A stretch of DNA of 64,000 nt from an uncultured Myxococcales bacterium (GCA_903955385.1 CAJBNH010000031.1:1-64000), one strand, 5' to 3'; shown: positions 17,863-27,642, counted from the first letter of the stretch. The notes: generated by a model from the letters alone, not told the origin. Made by a program: numbers and translations.

Positions 17863-17927
17863 GAACGGCCGGATTTGGCGCTGCCGCAACGGCCGGATTT
17901 GGCAGTACGGGAACGGCCGGACTTGGC
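17863..17927 (+). repeat. Three 24-bp direct repeats upstream of the operon
   Basis: Three copies of a 17-bp core (ACGGCCGGATTTGGC with minor changes) begin at 17863, 17887 and 17911, an exact 24-bp period. The GGCCGG in each is itself palindromic. They end 17 bp before the start codon at 17944. They may be binding sites or a translated repeat from an unused upstream start. Confidence 0.6.
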
Positions 17928-17943
17928 CCGCAAGAGAGGCAAA

Positions 17944-18792
17944 ATGTCTCCTGAATTTAGACGTGTGGCTGCGCTGATTGCGGTCGGCACGGTGCTGGCC
18001 GCGACGGCTTGGGCCCAACCCGAGCCAACGGCCGAACCTGCTCCGGCCGCAGCCTCAGAGCCCGCGGCCCCGGCCATTGCGCCCGCGGCCCCTGCCTTTG
18101 CGCCCGCGGCCCCTGCCATTGCGCCCGCCGCCCCAGCCACTACGCCCGCCGCCCCGGTCGCTGCACCCGCAGCCCCAGCCGCTGCGCCCGCGGCGGCGCC
18201 CGCTGCCGGGGCCACGGCCCCGCTGCCCGCCACCGGCGACGCTCAGTACGAGGCCCGACTTCGCCAGATCGAAGAACGCGTGGTCGGCATCAAGGAACGT
18301 ATCTTCCAGACCAAAACCAAGCTGCTGCTGCTCAAGGAGCAAATCCTCGACAACGTGATCGCAGAGTCGCGCGCCATCCTCGTGCACCGCAACGAAATGG
18401 GGTCGTTCTTCGAGCTCGTCAGCGTCCTGTACTACCTCGACGGCAAGAAGATCTACTACCAGGACAACTCCAACGGCCTGCTGAACGACCGCAAGGAGTT
18501 CGAGATCTACAACGGCTCCGTGATTCCCGGGAACCACGCCCTGTCGGTGGAACTGGTGTACCGCGGCAACTCGAGCCTGTTCAGCTACTTGCAGGGCTAC
18601 CAGTTCAAGCTGAAGTCTTCCTACACCTTCTATGCTGCCCGCGGCCGAGTCACCGAAGTTGCGGTTGTCGGCTATGAGCGGGGAGGCGTCGGCACCGATC
18701 TCGAAGACAAGCCGTACGTCAAGTACGAGGTCAAGCAGATCCAGAACAAGACAGCCAAGCCCACGGGCGAAGCGGAGCCCGCAGGAAAGTGA
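17944..18792 (+). CDS. Exported Ala/Pro-rich coiled-coil protein, first gene of the TPR envelope operon
   Basis: This 282 aa exported protein has a signal peptide ending AWA-Q at about residue 25. An Ala/Pro linker of about 60 residues follows, with a 21-nt (7-aa) repeat (AAPAIAP and variants). A helical, probably coiled-coil segment follows (YEARLRQIEERVVGIKERIF), then a beta-rich domain (residues 140-265: YYLDGKKIYYQDN, FEIYNGSVIPGNHALSVELVYRG). Such proteins are often misnamed dihydrolipoamide acetyltransferase because of the Ala/Pro linker; no lipoyl or catalytic domain is visible here. GAGAGG precedes the ATG. The stop overlaps the next start. I infer an envelope scaffold role. Confidence 0.6.
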   Translation: MSPEFRRVAALIAVGTVLAATAWAQPEPTAEPAPAAASEPAAPAIAPAAPAFAPAAPAIAPAAPATTPAAPVAAPAAPAAAPAAAPAAGATAPLPATGDAQYEARLRQIEERVVGIKERIFQTKTKLLLLKEQILDNVIAESRAILVHRNEMGSFFELVSVLYYLDGKKIYYQDNSNGLLNDRKEFEIYNGSVIPGNHALSVELVYRGNSSLFSYLQGYQFKLKSSYTFYAARGRVTEVAVVGYERGGVGTDLEDKPYVKYEVKQIQNKTAKPTGEAEPAGK

Positions 18793-21236
18793 TGCTGCCC
18801 ACGGTCGCTCCAGCGCACATCGGTTCGGCCGGTCGCGGCCCCGCGCAGCAGCTCTGCGCGGGTTCTGCGTGGGTTCGCCTGTGCTTGCGCGCGACCCTGC
18901 CCGGCCTGTGCGCGACTGTGGCGCTGCTGACCGCTGTCGTCGGCCCGTCCACCTCTGCCCTCGCCCAGAGCAGCGACCCCGTCCGCGGCATCGAGAACGA
19001 TGTCGAGAACGTCCGGACCTCGGCGCTGCTCATCGACAACGACCTGCGGACCGCGATGGCCCGCGAACGCAAGTACCCGCTGGACCGACGCTTCATCGAA
19101 GCCACGCTCGCCTACGAGCGCGGCAATCTGTCGACAGCATCCGTCCTGCTGACCGACCTCGTCAGCGACGCCGAGTTCCAGAAGATGCGCGACTACGGCG
19201 ACGCCCTGTACATGCTGGGAGACAGCATGTACCGGATGCGCAACTACTTGGGCGCCAAGCGGTATCTGGACCTGATCCTGCGCCAGACCGGCAGCCCCCA
19301 CTACCAGCCCGCCCTGCAAGCGCTGGCCGACATCGCCGTGCGTCTGCGCCGCATGGAGGAAGTCGAGGACTACGCCAAGCGGTTGACCAACGTTCCCGCC
19401 GGCCAGCGGAAGTCTGAGCTGCTGTACCAGTTCGGTCGGTCGTTCTTCTCAGCCGGGTCCTACGACCGTGCAGTCAGCTTCCTCGAGCAAATCGCTGTCG
19501 GCGAAGTCCGCTGGCCGCACGCGCACTTCTACATCGGTGCAGCCCACGTCGCGAAGAACCGAATCCCGGACGCTACGCGAGAGTTCCTTGCGGTCGTCGC
19601 CAACGGCAAGAACATCGACGAGGCCCGCAAGACCCCTCAGGAAGTGCTGGACTTCGCCAACATCGCGTTGGGACGCCTGTACTTGCAGGACAAGCAGTAC
19701 GACGACGCCGCGCTGCACTATCAGGCCGTGGACCGCAACTCGCCGGTGTATGAGGAGTCGCTGTTCGAGCTCGCCGCCACCTACGTCGCCGCGAAGAAGG
19801 CCGACAAAGCGCTTGAGACACTGGATGTTCTGTTGTTGACCGTCAGCGACGACAACGTGGCAGTACAGGCCGCCGTGCTGCGTGGCCGCATCAACATGCT
19901 CAACAAGTCGTACGACGCAGCTGACGCTTCGTACCAGGACGTGGTCGACCGCTACAGCGCGATCACGGGCGAGCTCACGCGATTCGCCTCCAGCGACAAG
20001 AACCTGGAGCAATTCTTCACCTGGCTCCTGAACCGCGGCAGCGACGAGTACTCGGTGGTACGGCCGGTCTCGGACCGCGTCGCCCGCTACATCGAGAACG
20101 ACGAGGACATCCAGCGCGTAGTCACGCTCTTTGACGAGATGTCGGCCGAACGCGCAGAGGTCAAAGAGGCGTCCCGCTTGGCCGCGACCATCGAAGCCGC
20201 CCTGAAAGAGAGCAGCCGCCTCGACATGTTCCCGGAGCTCAAGGACGGCTGGATGCGGGTGGTCGAGAACCAGAACCGCTCCGTGGACACGGGCCGGCGT
20301 ATCGTCGAGCTGCTGCGCACCTACGCCGAACCGCGCATGACGGCAGAGGAACGCATCCGCGCCGACGCCCTACGCGCGGAACGCAAGCGCCTGGAAGAAG
20401 CCTTCGCAAAAGTACCTGCCACCAAGGGCGATTACATCGAGCGCCAGCGCCGCGTCGACTCAGGATTTGCCAATCTGGCGGCCGACGTGGGCATCCTGAA
20501 GACGCAACTGGCCGGCGTGAAAGATCAGGTTCTTGCGGTCGAGAAGATGCTGAATGAACGCGTCTTTGGTGAGCAGGGCCTCGTTCTGCCCAAGGACCGC
20601 GAGAACGAGATCCGCACTGAGCTACAGGCCGCGAAGGACGAAGTGCGCCGCATCTTCCGGGATATCGAGGCCCTGACTCAGGATGTCGAGGTGTATGCTC
20701 AGGGCGTAGGTGCCGGCGACAAGGTCAGCCGCGACGAGAGCACCGTTCGGGTGGCCCTGCTCGCGACCCAGCGAGCTGAGCAGATGCTGTATGCGACCAT
20801 CCTCGAGCGCACAGGCGAGCGTTCCAACGAGGTCGTGCGCCTGCGTGTTGCCCGCACCCAGCTTGAGCAAATTGGCGTCGGCATGGAAGGTTCGCTGGCG
20901 GTCATCTCCTCACGGGCGGGCGAGCGTTTGGCCGGCATCGCCAAGATCCTGACCGTCGAGAAGCGCAACATCGCCGAGTATCAGGTCACCGTTCGCGCCT
21001 ACGAAGACAACGCCCGCTCGCTGTCGCGCGACGTCGGCTTCGGCATGATCCGCAACGCACAGCGTCGATTGGCCGACATCTTGCTGGAAGCTGACTTGGG
21101 CTTGGTCGATGTCGCATGGCAACGCAAGCAGGAAAAGACGAGCGCTATCCGCGAGCTGCAAGAGGAACGCACCCAGCGCATCCGCACGCTTGGCGAGATC
21201 CTCGACAACCTGACCAACGACGGAGGTGCCGAGTGA
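18792..21236 (+). CDS. Large periplasmic TPR/coiled-coil protein
   Basis: This 814 aa protein has a long signal sequence (hydrophobic region about residues 35-58, SALAQ cleavage). TPR-like repeats run over residues 80-360 (DALYMLGDSMYRMRNYLGAKRYL, ALGRLYLQDKQYDDAALHY, LFELAATYVAAKKADKALE). The C-terminal half is long helical coiled coil rich in Glu, Arg and Lys (RAERKRLEEAFAKV, ELQAAKDEVRRIFRDIEAL). I chose the ATG at 18792, which overlaps the previous stop; a GTG lies one codon earlier. Translational overlaps tie it to the next two TPR genes, so I infer one periplasmic complex. Confidence 0.65.
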   Translation: MLPTVAPAHIGSAGRGPAQQLCAGSAWVRLCLRATLPGLCATVALLTAVVGPSTSALAQSSDPVRGIENDVENVRTSALLIDNDLRTAMARERKYPLDRRFIEATLAYERGNLSTASVLLTDLVSDAEFQKMRDYGDALYMLGDSMYRMRNYLGAKRYLDLILRQTGSPHYQPALQALADIAVRLRRMEEVEDYAKRLTNVPAGQRKSELLYQFGRSFFSAGSYDRAVSFLEQIAVGEVRWPHAHFYIGAAHVAKNRIPDATREFLAVVANGKNIDEARKTPQEVLDFANIALGRLYLQDKQYDDAALHYQAVDRNSPVYEESLFELAATYVAAKKADKALETLDVLLLTVSDDNVAVQAAVLRGRINMLNKSYDAADASYQDVVDRYSAITGELTRFASSDKNLEQFFTWLLNRGSDEYSVVRPVSDRVARYIENDEDIQRVVTLFDEMSAERAEVKEASRLAATIEAALKESSRLDMFPELKDGWMRVVENQNRSVDTGRRIVELLRTYAEPRMTAEERIRADALRAERKRLEEAFAKVPATKGDYIERQRRVDSGFANLAADVGILKTQLAGVKDQVLAVEKMLNERVFGEQGLVLPKDRENEIRTELQAAKDEVRRIFRDIEALTQDVEVYAQGVGAGDKVSRDESTVRVALLATQRAEQMLYATILERTGERSNEVVRLRVARTQLEQIGVGMEGSLAVISSRAGERLAGIAKILTVEKRNIAEYQVTVRAYEDNARSLSRDVGFGMIRNAQRRLADILLEADLGLVDVAWQRKQEKTSAIRELQEERTQRIRTLGEILDNLTNDGGAE

Positions 21237-24200
21237 TGCGCACCCCGCTTCGCCTTTGGGTCATTCTGGCGACCTTGGTCACGCTGTTCGCGGTGTCCGC
21301 GGGCGCTGAGCAGCCCGTGCGGACCATGCCGAAGTATCGGGTTCGCGGCGACGTCGTCGACGACCCGGTGCAGCTCAACGTCGAGCGCAAGGCTTTCCAG
21401 GCAGCGTTCGAGGCCTACAAGCTCGCCGCCAAGGAGTTCCGCGACGAGGTTCGCGAGTTCATCGCCCGCGAGGTCTCGAGTCGGCAGAAGAGCGTTTCCA
21501 GCGGCTACCAGTCGCAGATCGACGCCTTGGACAAGCAGCAGTTCGACCTGCGGCGTGAGGCGATTGCCCGTCTCGAGTCGTTCATCTTCCGCCACCGCGA
21601 TCACGAGCAGTACACCCCGGACACGATGTTCCGGCTGGCCGAGCTGTACTACGAGGACACGATCGCGTCGTACAACCGCTCGCAGGACGACTTCAACCGC
21701 GAGATGGGCCTGTACAACCGCGGCAAGTTGCTGGACCCGCCGACGGAGAGCGAGCGCGACTTCTCCCGCTCGATCGCCATCTACAAGTACCTGCACTGGG
21801 TGCCTGAGGGTACGCAGATGTCGCCGCTGGCGGGCAAGCTGCAGGGCGTCGTGCTCGAGGCGCGCTGGCCGAACTACAAGTTCGCCGACGCCGCGATGTA
21901 CCTGCAAGGCTACTGTGAGTTCGAGGGTGGCGAGGTCGAGCGCGCGATCGCTTCGCTGTCGAAGATCGAACAGTTCTATCCGAACTCGCAGTACGTTGCT
22001 GAGGCTTGGTTGCGCGTCGGCGAAATGTACTTCGACGACAGCAACTTCGAAGCCGCCGCCGACGCCTATGGCAGAGCCGCCAAGCGTGCCGAACAGACCG
22101 GCGACCACAAGAACTACAGCCTCGCGCTCTACAAGTTGGGCTGGTCAAACTTCCAGCTCTACCGGTACCCGGAAGCCGTGCGCTGGTTCCAGAAGCTGAT
22201 TGAATTCGAGGACAACCTTGCGGCCAAGGCGACCAAGGGCAAGGACCAGCTCGACCTCCGCAAGGAAGCGATCGAGTACTTGGCCAAGTCCCTTGCGGAA
22301 CCGAGTTGGGATGAAGACGGCTGCGACGACTTCGGCAACGAGGACGCCAAGAGCGCGTGCCTGACGCTGGACCCGCGCTTGCGCCCGCGGCTCTACGTCG
22401 CGTCGGTACTTGCTCCGGACTTCACGGACTTCCCGAACTGGCAGTCGGTGGCGCAAGGCGACGTGCTGACCCGCCTGCAAGCGAACTTCAACGCCCGTCA
22501 GGCCGTCCGCAAGGACTTGATCAACGGCAAGCCGTACATCTACGACATCCTGCTGACCTACGGTAACACGTTGCTTGAGCAGGCTTTGGACGACTACTAC
22601 CGCCAAGGCATCCTGGTGCTGGGCTACGTCGTCGACCATTGGCCGCAGGCCCGCGAGTCCCAGGCTTCGCAGCGCAAGATCATCCGCGCCGTCGACATCT
22701 TGGCCGGCGCCGCACTGAACTATCAGGCCCTGCTTGCCAAGGGTGGCTTGAGCGCCGCCGAGCAGAACACCGCCAAGCTGGGTCTGGAAATGGCGATGGC
22801 CGACCAGGAACGGCAGGTCGTCGAGCGCCGCAAGTACCTGAGCTTGTTCGCCAAGGGAACGCCCTGGTACGAGAAGTGGGGCGGAGACAAGGACCTGGCC
22901 GCACAGGTGGACGACACCATCAACAAGGTCCGCCTCGACTTCGCCCGCCTGATGCACCAGCAAGCGCAAACGCTGCGTGCCGCGGGTGAAGAAGACGCGG
23001 CGTTGGCCAAGTACATCGAGGCCTCGAAGGAATACGAGGTCTTGTTGCTCAACGACCTTGAAGCCCCCGGAGCCTACGAGCTGGCGTGGACGGTCGCGGA
23101 GACCCAGTACTTCGCTGGCAAGCGCTGCGACGCCCTGCGCACCAAGGAAAACGAGCTGCTGACCGACCCGAAGTCCGGCGCCCTGATTCCGTACCCGGTG
23201 GAGGCGGTTCCGGCGCTGAAGGGCTCTTGCGAGCAGATGCGCAAGTCGATCAAGTACTACACGATGGTCCGCGACTGGAAGGGTCAGAAGGGCAAGGGAG
23301 AGGACGGCAAGCCTCTGGACTACACGGAAGAGGCCGGCTTTACCGCCATCCTGTCGTCCAGCCAGGTGCTGAACGCGCGTGCGGCGCTGCCCGTCAACGA
23401 CCCGGAGTACCTCGAGTCCCGCATGATCCCTGAGCTGCGCCCCAGCAACGCGCAGGACGACGCGGACATCGAGGCGATGAAGGACGCGATTGCTGTCCAG
23501 CGCGTGCCGCGGCAGACGATCGACCCCGTCGCGACCGAGTGGCTGCTTGCCGTGGATGGCTACATCGCCGCGGGCCAGTTCAACCGCGAGGATCCGGAGC
23601 GCGCCCAGCGCTTGGCCCTGCAGGCGGCGGAATTGCTCTACAAGAACCGCAACTACGACCCGTGGCCTCAGGGTGTGACACCGCGAACCACGGCCGGATT
23701 CTGGTCCGCCCGCGAGCGTTTCTGGTGGATCATCGAGAAGTTCCCGGTGTCCAAGCAGGCGATCTCGTCCATCCAGAACCTGTTGACCTCCTTCGCGGTC
23801 GAGAACGACATCGAGGGCCTGCAGATGGTCACCAAGTACATGGAGGAGCACCCGCGCCTCGGTGACCCGACCAAGATCGACGAGACGAAGAAGAAGGTCG
23901 CGTTGTTCAAGCTCGGCGTGTTGGCTCGCGACGCAGAGAACTTGTACGGCGAAGCGGAAAAGCGCCGCAAGGCCGCAGAAGCAAGCACGAATCCTGACGA
24001 AGCAGGCAAGCAGTTCGCCGACGCTCGCGAGTACTACGACAAAGCTGGCGACAAGTACCGCAACCTGCGCGCGGACGCCAAGGACACCAAGACCAAGCTG
24101 GGCGCTCTGATGTGGGGCATGGAGTCGTTCCGGCAGGCAGAGAAGTGGGACAAGTGCTTCGACGTGCTGAAGGAAGCCGAAGAGATGATCCGCAGCGTCA

Positions 24201-25333
24201 AGGACGCTGACGAGGCCGAGCGCAAGGAGAACCTCAAGCGCTTGGACCAGATTGTCACCACGCGCGCCAAGCTGAACTACCGCTTCTTCCGCATCCCCGA
24301 GGCCATCGCGGACTACCGTCTGCTGTACGAAACCGATCCGAACGGACAGTACGCTGCCGAATACCTGAAGTCTGCCGCCGACTTGGCGTCGTACAACAGC
24401 AACTGGGATCTCGCCGTCCAGCTCGACAAGGAATACATCGCCCGCTACAGCGGCGACGTGAAGAAGCGCGACACGGTGCGGACCACGGCGTGGCGCATTC
24501 AGCAGTCGTGGCAGAAGAAGGGCGACATCGATCGGCAGGTCGAGGCACTCGAAGAGTTCATCGCCCGCTACACCACCGACAAGCTGGCGTCGAACCGCGT
24601 GTTCCAGGCCTACTCGATGATCGGCGAGATCTACGAGAGCCGCGGCGACGAGAAGAACGCCGACAAGATCTGGCGCCGCATCATCGATGCGTTCAACACG
24701 GGCGGTTACGCCAAGAACGGCGGTCCGGAAGCGACGTCGGCCGCGCAGGCGACGTTCAAGCTGATGGTGCCCCGCTACCAGCGGTTCATGGCGACCAAGA
24801 TTGTGGCCAACCCGAAGCTGTCGGCGCTCAAGCAGGCGCAGGATCTGCAGAATCAGGTCAAGGCGATGATGGACATCGTGGCCGGGCCGGAGAAGAAGAC
24901 CAAGAAGCCAGACGGCACCGTCGAGACCAGTCGCGGTGGCGGCATGTTCGACGAGTACAAGGACGCGGTCGCCGGTTACGGTTCGCGAGACTGGTCGTAC
25001 GCTGCGTACCTGTATCGTGGCCAGATGCTGGTGTTCTTCGCCAAGTCGATCTACGGCGCGCCGACACCTGAGAACATGTCCCCCGACGAAGAAGAAGAAT
25101 ACCTGAACGCTTTGGAGCAGTTCGGCAAGCCCATCGAAGATCAGGCCCTGCGTTCGTTCGTGTCCGCGTTGAGCGATGCCGAGTCCAAGGGCGTCGTGAA
25201 CCAGTGGGTCACCGAGCTGCGCAAGGCGGTCAACCGGTACAAGCCCAAGGAATACCCGCTGCTCAAGGACGAGAAGCGTCTCGTCGCCGATCCGGCAGGC
25301 ACGTTGCTGCAGCCGGACAGGGAGCTGCGATGA
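21236..25333 (+). CDS. Very large periplasmic TPR protein, GltD/AgmU-like
   Basis: This 1365 aa exported protein has a signal peptide ending AGA-E at about residue 25 and many degenerate TPRs along its length (MFRLAELYYEDTIASYNRSQDDF, AMYLQGYCEFEGGEVERAIASL, AWLRVGEMYFDDSNFEAAADAY, ALYKLGWSNFQLYRYPEAVRWF). The family arrangement of big TPR protein, TPR lipoprotein and small exported protein recalls GltD-GltE-GltF (AgmU-AglT-PglI) of the myxobacterial envelope-spanning gliding machinery. Whether the machinery is motility-related here cannot be told. GGAGG lies 10 bases before the ATG, which overlaps the previous TGA. The next gene overlaps the stop by four bases. Confidence 0.6.
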   Translation: MRTPLRLWVILATLVTLFAVSAGAEQPVRTMPKYRVRGDVVDDPVQLNVERKAFQAAFEAYKLAAKEFRDEVREFIAREVSSRQKSVSSGYQSQIDALDKQQFDLRREAIARLESFIFRHRDHEQYTPDTMFRLAELYYEDTIASYNRSQDDFNREMGLYNRGKLLDPPTESERDFSRSIAIYKYLHWVPEGTQMSPLAGKLQGVVLEARWPNYKFADAAMYLQGYCEFEGGEVERAIASLSKIEQFYPNSQYVAEAWLRVGEMYFDDSNFEAAADAYGRAAKRAEQTGDHKNYSLALYKLGWSNFQLYRYPEAVRWFQKLIEFEDNLAAKATKGKDQLDLRKEAIEYLAKSLAEPSWDEDGCDDFGNEDAKSACLTLDPRLRPRLYVASVLAPDFTDFPNWQSVAQGDVLTRLQANFNARQAVRKDLINGKPYIYDILLTYGNTLLEQALDDYYRQGILVLGYVVDHWPQARESQASQRKIIRAVDILAGAALNYQALLAKGGLSAAEQNTAKLGLEMAMADQERQVVERRKYLSLFAKGTPWYEKWGGDKDLAAQVDDTINKVRLDFARLMHQQAQTLRAAGEEDAALAKYIEASKEYEVLLLNDLEAPGAYELAWTVAETQYFAGKRCDALRTKENELLTDPKSGALIPYPVEAVPALKGSCEQMRKSIKYYTMVRDWKGQKGKGEDGKPLDYTEEAGFTAILSSSQVLNARAALPVNDPEYLESRMIPELRPSNAQDDADIEAMKDAIAVQRVPRQTIDPVATEWLLAVDGYIAAGQFNREDPERAQRLALQAAELLYKNRNYDPWPQGVTPRTTAGFWSARERFWWIIEKFPVSKQAISSIQNLLTSFAVENDIEGLQMVTKYMEEHPRLGDPTKIDETKKKVALFKLGVLARDAENLYGEAEKRRKAAEASTNPDEAGKQFADAREYYDKAGDKYRNLRADAKDTKTKLGALMWGMESFRQAEKWDKCFDVLKEAEEMIRSVKDADEAERKENLKRLDQIVTTRAKLNYRFFRIPEAIADYRLLYETDPNGQYAAEYLKSAADLASYNSNWDLAVQLDKEYIARYSGDVKKRDTVRTTAWRIQQSWQKKGDIDRQVEALEEFIARYTTDKLASNRVFQAYSMIGEIYESRGDEKNADKIWRRIIDAFNTGGYAKNGGPEATSAAQATFKLMVPRYQRFMATKIVANPKLSALKQAQDLQNQVKAMMDIVAGPEKKTKKPDGTVETSRGGGMFDEYKDAVAGYGSRDWSYAAYLYRGQMLVFFAKSIYGAPTPENMSPDEEEEYLNALEQFGKPIEDQALRSFVSALSDAESKGVVNQWVTELRKAVNRYKPKEYPLLKDEKRLVADPAGTLLQPDRELR

Positions 25334-27642
25334 ACGCCTTGCGCTTCCAGCTGCGCCTTGGCGCACCGCGATGGCTGCTCGCTTGCGTGGCTGTCCTGGC
25401 CACGTCGGCATGGCTGACGGCTTGCGGTGCTCCCGAGGTTGTCGAGCCGCCGCCGCCGCCGCCCGTCGAGACGCCGGTTGATCCGGTCGAGCCGCCGCCC
25501 GCGATCGATGAGGCGCCGCCCGTCGAGACCCCCGCGGAACCGACGCCCGTCGCTGCAGAGCCGGCGGCCGAGCCGACGCCCACTGCGGCCGAACCGGCCA
25601 AGGCTCCTGAGGAAGTCACTGACATCCGGCGCGATTCCTCGCCGGCGGAAGACATGATCAAGGAAGGCGTCACCCTGCTGCGCGACAACAACCTGTTTGA
25701 CGCCCGGCAGCGCTTGCAGGCGGCCACGCAGCAGGACCCGAAGTCGGCGACGGCCTGGTACAACCTCGCGCTTGTGCAGCACCGCATGGGCAACACGGAG
25801 GATGCGCTCGCGTCGGCGGGCAAGGCCCTCGAACTGAATCCGACCTATTCGCGTGCCGCCGTCCTCTCTTCGGTCATTCACCTGCGACGCAACGAGCCGG
25901 GCATGGCCGAGAAGGTCTTGGACGGCATGCTGGCCTCCCGTCCCGCAGACGTGATGCTGCTGGGCGCACGGGCGCGCGTGTTCGTCGAAGAGAAGGAGTA
26001 CGGCAAGGCGCTGGAAACCTGCGTGCGAGCCCTGCGGCTCGACCACGACAACCCCGAGGCGTTGCGGTACATGGCCGAGGCCTACTTGGCGATGGGGCGC
26101 GACGGTCTGGCCAAGCTGGCACTCGACCGCGCGTTCTCGATCTACTCCGGCGACTATGAGGTCGAGGGTCAAGCAGCCGCGGTCACCGATCCCAATGCGC
26201 CCGTCGAGGCTCCACGCAAGGCGTATGATGTCCGTATTGCCAAGGGCGGCGGCAGCATGCGCGGCACACGGGCGGAGGCGCTGGACCGCGACGCCGGCAT
26301 CGCGCACATCTACTACCTGTACGGCCGCATGGCGATGAAGACGGATCAGGTCTCGGAGGCGCGCGAGCACTTCCTGCAAGCCACCCGACTTCGCCCAGAC
26401 TACGCCGAAGCTTGGAACAATCTGGGCGTGTGCTGGGTCACCGCCAAGAAGGGCGAAGAGGCCATTGAGGCGCTGACCAAGGCGCTTGAGATCGAGCCCA
26501 CCATGCTCGAAGCCCGGGTGAACCTGGGCAGCGCCTACCGAATCAGCAAGGATCCGGAGCGCGCAGTGAAGGCCAAGGCACAGTACGAGAAGGCGATCAC
26601 GCAGGACTCGCGGCTGCCGGCGCCCTACTTCAATCTCGGCATCCTCTACCTCGAAAGCGAGATGCCGGACGTCTCGAACAACGAGCAGCGGTACCAGAAG
26701 GCCATCGACTACTTCGCAGCTTACCGCGACAAACGGGGCCCCGTACGCGGCAAGGATAAGGACCCGCTGGAGGACTACGTCGCCGAGGCCGTGAACCTGC
26801 GCAAGATCGCCGCCGACGCCCGCAAGGCGCAGGAACAGGCCGCACAGGAACAGGAGATCGAGAAGAAACGGCTGGAAGAAGAGAAGATCCAGAAGGAAGC
26901 GGAAGAGAAGAAGAAGGCCGAGGAAGATCGCATCAAGGCTGAAGAAGAGGCCAGCAAGAAGGCTGCTGCGGAAGACGCCCTACGGCTGAAGGCCGAGGAC
27001 GATGCCCGCAAGGCCGCCGAAGCGGACGCCCAGAAGACGGCTGAGGAAGCCCGCAAGGCCGAAGAAGCCCAGCGCGCCGCCGAAGAGGAAGCCCGCAAGA
27101 AGGCTGAGGAAGAGGCCAAGCGACAGCTGCCGCCGGTCGATGAGACTCCCCTGCCGCCGACCCCGCCGCCTCCGCCCGACGACTCCGCCCCCGTTCCGGC
27201 GCCGCCCCCGGAGCCCGCGCCTGAGCCCGCCCCGGCACCTGAGCCCGCGCCTGCCCCTGAGCCCGCGCCTGCCCCCGAGCCCGCGCCTGCCCCCGAGCCC
27301 GCGCCTGCCCCTGAGCCCGCGCCTGCCCCCGAGCCCGCGCCTGCCCCCGAGCCCGCGCCTGCCCCTGAGCCCGCTCCTGCCCCTGAGCCGCCGCCTGCCC
27401 CTGAGCTGCCGCCTGCCCCTGAGCCGCCGCCTGCGCCTGAGCTGCCGCCTGCGCCCGAGCCTGCGCCCGCTCCTGAGCCGCCGCCTGCCCCAGAGCCGGC
27501 ACCTGCTCCTGAGCCGCCGCCTGCCCCAGAGCCGGCACCTGCTCCTGAGCCGCCGCCTGCTGAGGAACCGGCTCCCCCGCCGCCTGCGCCTCCCACCGAC
27601 GAGGAACCGCCGCCGCCCCCGCCCCCGCCTCCTGAAGGCTGA
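25330..27642 (+). CDS. TPR lipoprotein with coiled coil and Pro-rich C-terminal tail, GltE/AglT-like
   Basis: This 770 aa protein has a lipobox LTAC (Cys 32), a Pro/Glu linker to about residue 95, then TPRs (AWYNLALVQHRMGNTEDALASAGKALELNP near 139; EAWNNLGVCWVTAKKGEEAIEAL near 359). From about residue 496 a charged helix of Glu, Lys and Ala follows (possible periplasm-spanning rod). The last 145 residues are low-complexity EPAPAP repeats. The architecture matches TPR lipoproteins such as AglT/GltE, with an unusually long tail. The ATG overlaps the previous stop by four bases (ATGA), with GGGAG upstream. The repeats may vary in number between strains. Confidence 0.65.
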   Translation: MNALRFQLRLGAPRWLLACVAVLATSAWLTACGAPEVVEPPPPPPVETPVDPVEPPPAIDEAPPVETPAEPTPVAAEPAAEPTPTAAEPAKAPEEVTDIRRDSSPAEDMIKEGVTLLRDNNLFDARQRLQAATQQDPKSATAWYNLALVQHRMGNTEDALASAGKALELNPTYSRAAVLSSVIHLRRNEPGMAEKVLDGMLASRPADVMLLGARARVFVEEKEYGKALETCVRALRLDHDNPEALRYMAEAYLAMGRDGLAKLALDRAFSIYSGDYEVEGQAAAVTDPNAPVEAPRKAYDVRIAKGGGSMRGTRAEALDRDAGIAHIYYLYGRMAMKTDQVSEAREHFLQATRLRPDYAEAWNNLGVCWVTAKKGEEAIEALTKALEIEPTMLEARVNLGSAYRISKDPERAVKAKAQYEKAITQDSRLPAPYFNLGILYLESEMPDVSNNEQRYQKAIDYFAAYRDKRGPVRGKDKDPLEDYVAEAVNLRKIAADARKAQEQAAQEQEIEKKRLEEEKIQKEAEEKKKAEEDRIKAEEEASKKAAAEDALRLKAEDDARKAAEADAQKTAEEARKAEEAQRAAEEEARKKAEEEAKRQLPPVDETPLPPTPPPPPDDSAPVPAPPPEPAPEPAPAPEPAPAPEPAPAPEPAPAPEPAPAPEPAPAPEPAPAPEPAPAPEPAPAPEPPPAPELPPAPEPPPAPELPPAPEPAPAPEPPPAPEPAPAPEPPPAPEPAPAPEPPPAEEPAPPPPAPPTDEEPPPPPPPPPEG
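27222..27560 (+). repeat. 18-bp tandem repeat coding EPAPAP
   Basis: Imperfect 18-bp units (GAGCCCGCGCCTGCCCCC and variants) recur across the 3' end of the TPR lipoprotein gene, encoding Glu-Pro-Ala-Pro-Ala-Pro and later Glu-Pro-Pro-Pro-Ala-Pro forms. Such tracts can vary in copy number by slippage without breaking the frame. Confidence 0.8.

Larger units (their letters stand above)
17448..17943 (+). other. Long leader region before the TPR envelope operon
   Basis: This 496-bp gap after obgE has no convincing gene. It contains a strong sigma70-like promoter (17577-17605) and three 24-bp tandem repeats (17863-17927), so the operon mRNA would have a leader of about 330 nt. One frame is open through the repeats from 17659 and reads [EQ]RPDLA units ending at the ATG at 17944, with a possible start at 17806, but translation from there would bury the signal peptide, so I treat the repeats as non-coding. 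Confidence 0.5.

Noticed and set aside
18058-18210. Lipoyl domain suggested by the Ala/Pro linker in the 17944 gene
   Set aside because: No DKA-type lipoyl lysine motif or catalytic E2 domain is present; the Ala/Pro tract is a linker.
22145-25411. Very long minus-strand open frame opposite the 1365 aa TPR gene
   Set aside because: High GC suppresses stop codons on the opposite strand. The product lacks domain features, while the plus frame has a signal peptide, TPRs and coupled starts.
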